Assembly: GCA_902543185.1 (NCBI GenBank)
Contig: CACBXB010000002.1
Coordinates: 120,116-184,115 of the forward strand
DNA length: 64,000 nt
Origin: Paracoccaceae bacterium
GTDB taxonomy: Bacteria > Pseudomonadota > Alphaproteobacteria > Rhodobacterales > Rhodobacteraceae
Reading direction: 5' to 3'
Shown: one piece after another, positions 19,935-28,211 of the stretch
How positions within the stretch are numbered: the stretch's first letter is position 1
Layout: each line of letters opens with the position of its first letter
Notes under the pieces: model-generated
What the model was told of the DNA's origin: nothing
What the model saw: only the letters and a program-made list of their open reading frames with translations
Database searches by the model: none
Program-made: the position numbers and the translations under genes

Positions 19935-21316
19935 AGTACATTTCTACTCGTGGGAAAGCTCCAGTTTTAAATTTTGAGGAAGCAATGTTAACTGGCCTCG
20001 CAAGAGACGGTGGTCTGTATGTTCCTCAATTAATCCCAAACTTTTCTCCAGATGATATATTATCGATGTCAGATTTAAGTTATGAAGAGATAGCCTTTAA
20101 AGTTATATCGCCCTTTGTTGGAGATTGTTTTTCTGATGATGAATTAATCAAAATCATAAAAAAAGCCTATACTGAATTTGGGCATATAGAGCGCGCTCCT
20201 CTTATTGAATTAGAAAGTAACCATTTCCTTCTAGAATTATTTCATGGTCCAACTCTGGCCTTTAAAGATTTTGCTATGCAACTAATTGGCCAGTTTTTTC
20301 AAGTTGCATTAGAACGTAAAAAATCAAGAGTAACCATTGTTGGTGCAACCAGTGGAGATACAGGTAGTGCTGCAATTGAAGCCTTTCGTGGCTTAGATGC
20401 CGTAGATGTTTTTATTTTATACCCTGATGGGCGTGTTTCAGATGTCCAGAGAAGGCAGATGACAACGCCTTCTGAAAATAATGTTCATGCAATTGCACTC
20501 AATGGTCATTTCGATGACTGCCAGGCCCGTTTGAAGGACATGTTCAATGATTTTGAGTTTCGAGATGGAGTGAATTTAGCTGGTGTGAATTCAATAAACT
20601 GGGCGCGGGTTTTAGCCCAAGTCGTTTATTACTTTTCCTCAGCGGTTAAGCTGGGAGCTCCAAATAAAAAAATTAGTTTTAGCGTGCCTACCGGAAATTT
20701 TGGAGATATTTTCGCTGGTTTTATTGCAAAAAAAATGGGCCTCTCAATTGATCGCCTTGTGATAGCTACTAACCAAAACGATATTCTGCACAGATGCCTA
20801 AGTTCTGGTGTTTATAAAACAGACAGAGTTTTACCAAGCATAAGCCCATCTATGGATATCCAAGTGAGTTCCAACTTTGAGCGAGCGCTTTTCTATGCCA
20901 CGGATTGTAATGCTAGTGAAGTTTCGAATTTGATGGAGCAACTCAAAAGCACTGGCCAATTCACTATTTCTGGAAGTATTTTAGAAATATTGCGAGAAAA
21001 TTTTGATAGTGAGAGGGCCTCTGAGGATGAAACTCATTCTGAGATCGCTTATAATTACCAAAAGCATTCTGAATTGCTGTGTCCTCATTCCGCCATAGGT
21101 GTGCTGGCTGCGAGAAAACAGCGTAAAATTGATGCTCCTATGGTTACACTTGCTACTGCCCATCCAGCTAAATTTCCAGCAGCTGTTAAAAATGCAACAT
21201 CAGTATTTCCTGAGTTGCCGTCTCGCTTGGCTAATCTATTTGATCTTGATGAGAGAATAACAAACGTTGAAAATAATCTTCAATCCATCCAAGCTTTTGT
21301 AAAGGAACGGATATAA
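19931..21316 (+). CDS. thrC: Threonine synthase
   Basis: The 461-residue PLP enzyme makes threonine from O-phosphohomoserine. It has the long threonine synthase N-terminus (Y-x-S-T-R-G-x-A-P), the PLP lysine in L-A-F-K-D-F at about Lys112, and the phosphate-binding G-A-T-S-G-D-T-G-S-A loop. It overlaps surf1 by four bases and the M16 peptidase follows two bases later. The surf1-thrC-M16 order is conserved in Rhodobacterales. Confidence 0.96.
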   Translation: MKYISTRGKAPVLNFEEAMLTGLARDGGLYVPQLIPNFSPDDILSMSDLSYEEIAFKVISPFVGDCFSDDELIKIIKKAYTEFGHIERAPLIELESNHFLLELFHGPTLAFKDFAMQLIGQFFQVALERKKSRVTIVGATSGDTGSAAIEAFRGLDAVDVFILYPDGRVSDVQRRQMTTPSENNVHAIALNGHFDDCQARLKDMFNDFEFRDGVNLAGVNSINWARVLAQVVYYFSSAVKLGAPNKKISFSVPTGNFGDIFAGFIAKKMGLSIDRLVIATNQNDILHRCLSSGVYKTDRVLPSISPSMDIQVSSNFERALFYATDCNASEVSNLMEQLKSTGQFTISGSILEILRENFDSERASEDETHSEIAYNYQKHSELLCPHSAIGVLAARKQRKIDAPMVTLATAHPAKFPAAVKNATSVFPELPSRLANLFDLDERITNVENNLQSIQAFVKERI

Positions 21317-21318
21317 AT

Positions 21319-22584
21319 ATGAACGTATATCATCATACACTATGTAACGGGTTCCAAGTAATAACGGAAAACATGCCCGGTCTTAAATCTGCTTCTCTTG
21401 GAATTTGGATTTCTGCCGGAGGTCGGCACGAGCGGCTTGAACAAAACGGTATTGCCCATTTTCTGGAACATATGGCTTTCAAGGGAACAAAAACAAAGTC
21501 AGCCTTGGATATAGCAGAAGCGATTGAGAATGTAGGAGGGTACATAAATGCCTACACTTCAAGAGAAACAACAGCATACTTTGTTAGAGTTTTAAATGAG
21601 GATGTTGAAATGGCAGCTAATATACTGGCCGACATTTTGAGGAATTCTGTGTTTGACAAACGTGAAGTCGACGTCGAGCGCGGGGTTATATTGCAAGAAA
21701 TTGGTCAAACTTTAGATACACCTGATGATATAGTTTTTGATTGGTTGCAAGAAACCGCTTATCCTAAGCAGTCTTTAGGACGATCTATTCTTGGGCCTAG
21801 TGAGAATATTTCAAGATTCTCTAGAGAGGATTTGTCTGCATTTGTAAACGAGCACTATAGCCCTGATAGAATGATTCTTTCTGCGGCTGGTGGGATAGAT
21901 CACGATACGCTTTGCAAGCTTGCTGAAAAAGCTTTTGGTGATCTACCAAAACCAAAATTATCACATCAATCTATGGCTGCAACTTTTTCAGGTGGAGAAT
22001 TTAGAAGGGATAAAAAACTCGAGCAAGCTCACTTTGCTTTAGCGTTTGAAAGTCCAAGTTATAGAAGCCGTGATATCTATACTGCCCAGATTTATTCAAT
22101 GGCGCTTGGTGGTGGTATGTCCTCAAGATTATTTCAACAGATTAGAGAAAAACGGGGGCTTTGCTACTCGATTTTTGCACAGGCTGGAGCTTTTTCTGAT
22201 ACTGGTTTGACGACTATTTACGCAGGTACGTCGGCAGAGCAAATACCTGATTTGGCAAATTTGACAGTTAATGAGCTCAAAAGGGCAGCTGTGGATCTTT
22301 CAGAGGCTGAAGTTACTAGAGCCAGATCACAAATGAAGGCTGGTTTATTAATGGGTTTGGAAAGTCCCTCTAGCCGAGCTGAAAGGCTTGCAAGAATGAT
22401 TCAAATTTGGGGTAAAGTCCCAAGTTTAGATGAGACAATTAAAAAAATCGATTCAGTAAACTTAGAAAAAGTGAGAGCTTATGCTGAACATGTAATGACA
22501 CAATCTAAGTTTGCAATGGCTCTTTACGGTCCCATTTCATCGGCACCGTCGCTGGAAGAATTGGATGCACTTAGAGCGGCTTAA
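21319..22584 (+). CDS. M16-family zinc peptidase (mitochondrial processing peptidase-like)
   Basis: The 421-residue peptidase has the inverted zinc motif H-F-L-E-H at residues 47-51, followed by M-A-F-K-G-T and a distal glutamate region. The length matches single-chain M16 proteins related to the mitochondrial processing peptidase beta subunit. The substrate is unknown. It begins two bases after thrC and its TAA overlaps the ATG of the following GNAT gene, so the three genes are one unit. Confidence 0.92.
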   Translation: MNVYHHTLCNGFQVITENMPGLKSASLGIWISAGGRHERLEQNGIAHFLEHMAFKGTKTKSALDIAEAIENVGGYINAYTSRETTAYFVRVLNEDVEMAANILADILRNSVFDKREVDVERGVILQEIGQTLDTPDDIVFDWLQETAYPKQSLGRSILGPSENISRFSREDLSAFVNEHYSPDRMILSAAGGIDHDTLCKLAEKAFGDLPKPKLSHQSMAATFSGGEFRRDKKLEQAHFALAFESPSYRSRDIYTAQIYSMALGGGMSSRLFQQIREKRGLCYSIFAQAGAFSDTGLTTIYAGTSAEQIPDLANLTVNELKRAAVDLSEAEVTRARSQMKAGLLMGLESPSSRAERLARMIQIWGKVPSLDETIKKIDSVNLEKVRAYAEHVMTQSKFAMALYGPISSAPSLEELDALRAA

Positions 22585-23174
22585 TGTTTTCATTTCGGCA
22601 AAAAATTAAAATCAAGACAAGCCGGTTGGTACTTAGGCCGCCCATGCATCTTGATTTTAAGAAATGGAGGGAACTTCGTTATTCGAGCAAAGAGTTTTTA
22701 ACGCCTTGGGAACCTAAATGGAACCCGGACCATCTAACACGGAAGTCATTTTCAAATAGAGTTTATTGGTCAAAGAAGGCGATTAATCAAGGTGTTGGCT
22801 TACCATTATTTCTTTTTGATAACGGCACAGATGAATTCTATGGTGCTATCACCCTTGATAATATTCGGCGGGGCCCAACGCAAAGTGGAACCCTGGGATA
22901 TTGGATCGGCGAAGAATACGCGCGTCGCGGTTACATGACAGAGGCGATTAATGCAATTGTAAAATATGCCTTTATGGATCTTGACCTGAGCCGGATCGAA
23001 AGTGCTTGTTTGGCGGATAACAAACCTTCCCGGGGCGTTCTTGAGAAATGTGGCTTTAAATATGAAGGTGTTGCTCAGGCCTATATCCAGATCAATGGGC
23101 GCTGGCGAACGCATGTTTTATATTCTGCACTCCGCTATGACCGAAGGGGTAAAACCTCCGCCGGGGTTGAGTGA
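22584..23174 (+). CDS. RimJ/RimL-type GNAT N-acetyltransferase
   Basis: The 196-residue protein fits the RimJ/RimL branch of GNAT enzymes. It opens with L-R-P-P-x-x-x-D-F, continues with G-x-L-G-Y-W-I-G-E-x-Y-A-R-R-G-Y-M-T-E-A as the acetyl-CoA pyrophosphate loop, and has A-D-N-K-P-S-R-G-V-L-E-K-C-G-F near the end. The target could be a ribosomal protein N-terminus or a small molecule. The last 300 bases are visibly richer in G+C and CGC/CGG/CTG codons than the first half and the neighbours, suggesting recombination with a higher-GC relative. Confidence 0.88.
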   Translation: MFSFRQKIKIKTSRLVLRPPMHLDFKKWRELRYSSKEFLTPWEPKWNPDHLTRKSFSNRVYWSKKAINQGVGLPLFLFDNGTDEFYGAITLDNIRRGPTQSGTLGYWIGEEYARRGYMTEAINAIVKYAFMDLDLSRIESACLADNKPSRGVLEKCGFKYEGVAQAYIQINGRWRTHVLYSALRYDRRGKTSAGVE

Positions 23175-23194
23175 AAAATGATTGAGGAAACAAC

Positions 23195-24616
23195 ATGGTT
23201 TTGAAACCGGTGACGAAAGAATTTATTGATGAGCTGAAATTAGGTTTATCTCCTGAGGCGGTACTGGCTGTTCCTGATAACTATTTGTCAGAACCACGCT
23301 CTAGGTGGCGAGGGATTAGTTCAATTCTTGTATTGCCCCAGAATGTTAATGAAGTTTCAACCATAGTTAGTTTGGCTAACGCTAGAAATATCCCAATTAT
23401 TCCTTACGGCGGTGGTACTGGTTTAGTCGGTGGGCAGATACAAGATAAAGGACCTTCGGGCATTCTATTATCTTTGGAACGAATGAATGAGATACGGTCG
23501 CTGAATTTAGACGAAAATGTAATTACAGTGGAGTCTGGTGTGATTTTGTCGAATCTAAGAGAAGCAGCAGAAAAAGTGAAAAGAGTATTTCCCCTTTCCC
23601 TGGCTTCTGAGGGAACAGCTCAAATAGGTGGAAATCTAGCAACAAATGCAGGTGGTGTGAATGTGCTGAGATATGGAAATACTAGAAATTTATGCCTCGG
23701 TCTAGAAGTAGTTTTCGCGGATGGCTCGATTTGGAATGGATTGTCTCGGCTCCATAAAGATAATACTGGTTATGACCTTAAAAATTTAATTATAGGTTCA
23801 GAGGGAACCCTAGGAATTATTACTGCAGCAACGATGAAGATATTTTCAAAACCACTGGAGCATACCGTGGCTCTAATTGCAGTTAAGTCTCCCAAGGATG
23901 CTCTTAGATTACTTTCTCGGACAAAGGATTATTTTGGTGAAACAATTTCTGCTTTTGAATTGATTAATAAAATGGGCATTGATTTTTTTCATGAAGCAAA
24001 AGTGGAAGTTAAAGTACCCTTCTCTAACATTCCGGAGTGGATGGTGCTATTGGATATTGGGCACCCTGGACGAAATATTACAGAGAAAAACACAAACGAT
24101 TATTTTGAAAATATTTTAAGTAGTGGGCTTGCAGTGGATGGTGTGCTTGCAGAAAACCTTGGTCAGCAAAATGATTTATGGGCACTTCGTGAAAATATTC
24201 CAGAAGCAAATCGACGAATTGGGTCTATATCAAGTCATGATATTTCTTTGCCATTATCAACAGTAAGCACCTTTATTGACGAGGCTAGGGTTAAAATTTC
24301 AAAACTTGGTAACTTTAGAATAAACTGTTTTGGCCACTTAGGAGATGGAAACCTTCACTTTAATATTTTCCCAAACAAAGGGGAAAAACGAGAAGAATAT
24401 AATCATATAAGGCCAGAGATTAAGACGATCATCCATGACCTTGTTCATCTACATGGAGGTTCTGTAAGTGCAGAGCATGGTATAGGGCGATTAAAGATAA
24501 ATGACTTGGTAAAGTATTCTGACCCAATAAAACTTAAGCTTAATAGGTCAATTAAAGCAGTTATGGATCCAAAGGGTATATTAAATCCAGGAGTGATTTT
24601 TGCATCCAACCAATGA
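23195..24616 (+). CDS. FAD-linked 2-hydroxyacid oxidase/dehydrogenase (GlcD type)
   Basis: The 473-residue flavoprotein has the PCMH-type FAD domain (P-Y-G-G-G-T-G-L-V-G-G then G-G-N-L-A-T-N-A-G-G and G-S-E-G-T-L-G-I-I) and a C-terminal FAD-oxidase domain with G-H-L-G-D-G-N-L-H-F and S-A-E-H-G-I-G-R. The family includes D-lactate, D-2-hydroxyglutarate and glycolate dehydrogenases. I cannot tell which substrate applies. It follows the GNAT gene by 20 bases and probably belongs to the thrC-M16-GNAT run. Confidence 0.9.
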   Translation: MVLKPVTKEFIDELKLGLSPEAVLAVPDNYLSEPRSRWRGISSILVLPQNVNEVSTIVSLANARNIPIIPYGGGTGLVGGQIQDKGPSGILLSLERMNEIRSLNLDENVITVESGVILSNLREAAEKVKRVFPLSLASEGTAQIGGNLATNAGGVNVLRYGNTRNLCLGLEVVFADGSIWNGLSRLHKDNTGYDLKNLIIGSEGTLGIITAATMKIFSKPLEHTVALIAVKSPKDALRLLSRTKDYFGETISAFELINKMGIDFFHEAKVEVKVPFSNIPEWMVLLDIGHPGRNITEKNTNDYFENILSSGLAVDGVLAENLGQQNDLWALRENIPEANRRIGSISSHDISLPLSTVSTFIDEARVKISKLGNFRINCFGHLGDGNLHFNIFPNKGEKREEYNHIRPEIKTIIHDLVHLHGGSVSAEHGIGRLKINDLVKYSDPIKLKLNRSIKAVMDPKGILNPGVIFASNQ

Positions 24617-24661
24617 GACTAAGAAATGAACCTGACATTTTAAGTTTTGCTGTTTATAATT

Positions 24662-25036
24662 TTAGCTTTGCTCAGAATTTTTTTGTAAACGCTTTAAATG
24701 GGACTTATAAAGCAGTGGTGCCAGTATTTTGTCATAAATAAGTGCCGCTATTTCTCTGACTATAGGAAAATTGGTCAAAATCGCCAAAATTTTATATCTG
24801 GGCATTTCTTCCCAAAGCTTTCGAAAAGCTGGCAAGCCATGGATTACTTGTCCATCTGATATTACATGTAGTCGTTTTGCTCCTTGATCTTTACTGACGC
24901 CATAAAGTGATAAATCGGTCTCACCCAATTTATCAAAATAAAGTTCAATACCTTTTTTCTCCGCATACTTTCTATAGTGGCAGATTTCCGCGTTGCAAAT
25001 TGGACAGTCTTCATTAAACAAAACTCTAATACCCAT
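24662..25036 (-). CDS. DUF393 thiol-disulfide oxidoreductase-like protein
   Basis: The 124-residue protein has the DCC/DUF393 layout: an early strand V-L-F-N-E-D followed by C-P-I-C at residues 11-14, then the helix region A-F-R-K-L-W-E-x-M-P and a C-terminal hydrophobic segment with Y-D-K-I-L-A. The family has a thioredoxin-like CxxC, but its substrate is unknown. It is convergent with the FAD oxidase and lies 59 bases upstream of rimO in transcription direction reversed order (rimO ends at 25096 facing into it). Confidence 0.85.
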   Translation of the reverse strand: MGIRVLFNEDCPICNAEICHYRKYAEKKGIELYFDKLGETDLSLYGVSKDQGAKRLHVISDGQVIHGLPAFRKLWEEMPRYKILAILTNFPIVREIAALIYDKILAPLLYKSHLKRLQKNSEQS

Positions 25037-25095
25037 GGTTAGTAGTTAGGTTCAGATAGTCATTTAGCAAGTTTTGGGATTAGATTTTCAAAGTG

Positions 25096-26478
25096 CTAAG
25101 TCTTCTGATCATCTGACATAGTCCCCCAAAGGTCATAATCACCTGATGCTGTCACATTGACTTTGACAATGTCACCCACATGAATTTTTTCAAAATTGTC
25201 CTCAATAAAAAGGTTTCCATCAATTTCTGGCGCATCAGCTTTTGTTCTACAGATTGCGCCTTCCTCATCGATTTCATCAACAATTACATCAATCTCTTTA
25301 CCAATTTTTTTGGTAAGCTTTTTAGCAGATATTTCCAATGCCTTTTCCATAAAAACTTCCCACCGATGTTGTTTAACTTCCTCAGATATTTGATGGGCCA
25401 AGGCATTAGACCTAGCCCCTTCAACATTTTCATACTTAAAACATCCTACGCGATCTAGTTGAGCTTCATCCAGCCAATCGATTAGCGTATTAAATTCATC
25501 CTCAGTTTCGCCTGGATAACCTACTATAAATGTTGATCTAAGGGTGATTTCTGGGCAGATCGACCGCCATTTTTTTATTTCTTCTAAAGTGCTTACCGAA
25601 GCAGCAGGTCTTGCCATTCGTTTTAAAACTGCTGGATGAGCATGTTGGAAAGGAATATCCAGGTAAGGCAGTATCAACCCATCTGCCATCAGTGGGATGA
25701 GTTCACGAACATGCGGGTATGGATAAACATAATGTAGACGCACCCAAGCTCCAAGTTTTCCCAAGTCATTAGCCAAGTCTTTAATATGAGACCTATGACC
25801 TTTCTCGCGTGAATATTTTAAATCTAAACCAAAAGCACTTGTGTCTTGCGATATTAAGAGAAGCTCTTTCACTCCGTTATCAACTAGTTTTGTGGCTTCG
25901 CGAATTATTGCGTGTGCTGGTCTTGACTTTAACTTGCCTCTCATGTCTGGGATTATGCAAAACTTGCATTTATGATTGCAGCCCTCTGAAATCTTTAAAT
26001 AGCTAAAGTGGCGCGGTGTTAACTTAATTCCAGTTTCAGGGAGCAAATCAATAAAAGGATCTGGCTTTGGTGGTACTACCTGATGGACTGCATCTAAAAC
26101 GCTTTCATATTGATGCGGTCCAGTCACAGCGAGAACGCGTGGATGTGCACCGGTAATAAATTCTGGTTCGGCTCCTAAACAACCAGTAACAATGACCCTT
26201 CCATTTTCGTCAATGGCCTCACCAATTGCTTCTAGACTTTCAGCTTTTGCACTATCTAAAAAACCACAAGTGTTTACTATGACGGCATCTGCTCCTTCAT
26301 AATTAGGTGAAATGCCATATCCTTCGGCGCGCAACTTTGTTAGTATTCTTTCACTATCAACGAGAGCCTTGGGACACCCTAATGAAACCATACCAATGTT
26401 TGGTTGCTCCGAATTTCTTTCAGTTTTGAAAGACACTTTTGCTTGATCAGGTCTGATTGATGAAGGATATCTACTCAT
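25096..26478 (-). CDS. rimO: Ribosomal protein S12 methylthiotransferase RimO
   Basis: This 460-residue radical SAM enzyme adds a methylthio group to an aspartate of ribosomal protein S12. The N-terminal MTTase domain supplies Cys35, Cys71 and Cys100, the radical SAM motif C-x3-C-x2-C is at Cys157, Cys161 and Cys164 ([12 protein letters not shown]), and a TRAM domain ends the protein. The C-I-I-P version of the motif separates RimO from the tRNA enzyme MiaB. It is divergent from the sarcosine oxidase operon, with 194 bases between. Confidence 0.95.
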   Translation of the reverse strand: MSRYPSSIRPDQAKVSFKTERNSEQPNIGMVSLGCPKALVDSERILTKLRAEGYGISPNYEGADAVIVNTCGFLDSAKAESLEAIGEAIDENGRVIVTGCLGAEPEFITGAHPRVLAVTGPHQYESVLDAVHQVVPPKPDPFIDLLPETGIKLTPRHFSYLKISEGCNHKCKFCIIPDMRGKLKSRPAHAIIREATKLVDNGVKELLLISQDTSAFGLDLKYSREKGHRSHIKDLANDLGKLGAWVRLHYVYPYPHVRELIPLMADGLILPYLDIPFQHAHPAVLKRMARPAASVSTLEEIKKWRSICPEITLRSTFIVGYPGETEDEFNTLIDWLDEAQLDRVGCFKYENVEGARSNALAHQISEEVKQHRWEVFMEKALEISAKKLTKKIGKEIDVIVDEIDEEGAICRTKADAPEIDGNLFIEDNFEKIHVGDIVKVNVTASGDYDLWGTMSDDQKT

Positions 26479-26672
26479 TTTATTTGTACTACCAGATATT
26501 TTTAAGAGTAAAAGCCCAGAAGTTATTCCACTTTTTTTGATTGCTTAAATCTTACCTGAACTAATGATACTCTTTCGGATTGGGTCGAAAAGTTCTGTTT
26601 TTTGTCGCTCGTTGATCTTGATTTTGTCCCTTTAAATTGCTCAAGTTACAAGTGGCACCACTGGAGTAGAGA

Positions 26673-27926
26673 ATGCGATTTTCTGGATTGAAAATACTTA
26701 GAGAAGGTTTAACCGGAAATAAAGGTTGGACAAAGCATTGGAGAGATCCAGAGCCAAAGAAAGAATATGACATTTTAATTATAGGCGGCGGCGGCCACGG
26801 CTTGTCCACTGCTTACTATTTAGCAGAAAATCATGGCCTCAGAAATATAGCAGTTTTAGAAAAAGGTTATCTGGGTGGAGGAAACGTTGGCCGAAATACG
26901 ACAATAGTACGAGCGAATTACTTTTTGCCAGGTAATTCAGAGTTTTACTCACACTCTTTGAAATTATGGGAAAACCTGGAGAATGATTTAAACTACAATG
27001 TCATGCATTCTCAGAGAGGATTAATTAATTTGTTTCACTCAGATGGACAAAGAGATGCCTTTGCACGGCGAGGCAATGCAATGATTAATCAGGGTGATGA
27101 TGCTATCTTATTAGATACAGAAGGTGTTCGTGATTTAATCCCTTATCTAGATTTTGAACAGGTTCGGTTTCCGATTTACGGCGGTTTGTATCACCCTAGA
27201 GGTGGATCTGCCAGGCACGATGCTGTTGCCTGGGGCTACGCGCGTGGCGCAGATACTAGAGGTGTTGATCTTATTCAAAACTGTGAAGTTACAGGAATAG
27301 ATATTTCTCAAGGCCGTGTCGCAGGCGTCCAAACAACTCGCGGTCAAATCAGTGCTAAAAAAGTTGGCATTGTAGTAGCGGGTCGTTCCGGGCAGGTGGC
27401 GGCCATGGCAGGCATGCGTTTACCGATCGAAAGCCATGTTTTGCAGGCTTTTGTTACTGAGGGTCTGAAGCCTTGCATTGATCATGTGATCAGTTTTGGC
27501 ATGGGTCACTTTTACATAAGTCAGTCAGACAAAGGTGGGCTGGTTTTTGGCGGCGATTTAGATTTTTATGCCTCTTACGCTCAGCGGGGCAACTTGCCGA
27601 TGAAAGAACATGTTATGGAAGCGGGTATGACATTGATGCCAATGATAGGAAAAGCCCGTGTTTTGCGTTCTTGGGGTGGGATTATGGATATGACGCCGGA
27701 TGGTTCTCCTATAATCGATAAGACGGATATAGAAGGTTTATATATTGACTGTGGTTGGTGTTATGGTGGGTTTAAAGCCGTACCTGCTTCTGGCTATTGC
27801 TTCGCCCATTTGCTTGCCACCGATAACCATCACGAATTTGCAAGTGGTTTTAGGTTGGATAGATTTAAAACTGGCTACGGTTTGATTGATGAAGAGGGTA
27901 CCGGCTCTCAACATAATCTTCACTAA
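26673..27926 (+). CDS. soxB: Sarcosine oxidase subunit beta
   Basis: The 417-residue flavoprotein subunit of heterotetrameric sarcosine oxidase demethylates sarcosine to glycine, passing the methyl group to THF. The FAD-binding I-I-G-G-G-G-H-G-L-S-T-A motif is near residue 35. The N-terminus (F-S-G-L-K-I-L-R-E-G-L) and the G-N-V-G-R-N-T-T-I-V-R-A-N-Y motif are diagnostic of this subunit. CTGGAG precedes the ATG at 26673. It begins the soxBDAG operon. This soxB is unrelated to the thiosulfohydrolase soxB at 42.9 kb. Confidence 0.96.
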   Translation: MRFSGLKILREGLTGNKGWTKHWRDPEPKKEYDILIIGGGGHGLSTAYYLAENHGLRNIAVLEKGYLGGGNVGRNTTIVRANYFLPGNSEFYSHSLKLWENLENDLNYNVMHSQRGLINLFHSDGQRDAFARRGNAMINQGDDAILLDTEGVRDLIPYLDFEQVRFPIYGGLYHPRGGSARHDAVAWGYARGADTRGVDLIQNCEVTGIDISQGRVAGVQTTRGQISAKKVGIVVAGRSGQVAAMAGMRLPIESHVLQAFVTEGLKPCIDHVISFGMGHFYISQSDKGGLVFGGDLDFYASYAQRGNLPMKEHVMEAGMTLMPMIGKARVLRSWGGIMDMTPDGSPIIDKTDIEGLYIDCGWCYGGFKAVPASGYCFAHLLATDNHHEFASGFRLDRFKTGYGLIDEEGTGSQHNLH

Positions 27927-27938
27927 GGAAGGAATTTT

Positions 27939-28211
27939 ATGAGAATCCCTTGTCCAATATGCGGAGATAGAGATCGCCGAGAATTTTATTACGTAGGCGA
28001 TGCGCAGATAATAGATAGACCGTCTCCAGAGGCTTCAGAAGACATATGGAATGATTACCTGCATAATCGTGATAATCCAGCCGGAGTAACAAAAGATTTA
28101 TGGTACCATGAAAATGGTTGTAATTCATGGTTGGTGGTAACGCGAAACACTACAACTCACGAAGTACAGCATGCTGAATTGGTGACCAAGTTGAAGGGTG
28201 ATGGATCGTGA
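27939..28211 (+). CDS. soxD: Sarcosine oxidase subunit delta
   Basis: The 90-residue zinc-binding subunit has Cys5 and Cys8 (C-P-I-C-G), paired with His57 and Cys61 (W-Y-H-E-N-G-C-N-S-W), the expected four zinc ligands. It is required to assemble the tetramer. It sits 12 bases after the beta gene and overlaps the alpha gene by four bases. Not to be confused with the sulfur-oxidation cytochrome soxD at 45.9 kb. Confidence 0.95.
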   Translation: MRIPCPICGDRDRREFYYVGDAQIIDRPSPEASEDIWNDYLHNRDNPAGVTKDLWYHENGCNSWLVVTRNTTTHEVQHAELVTKLKGDGS

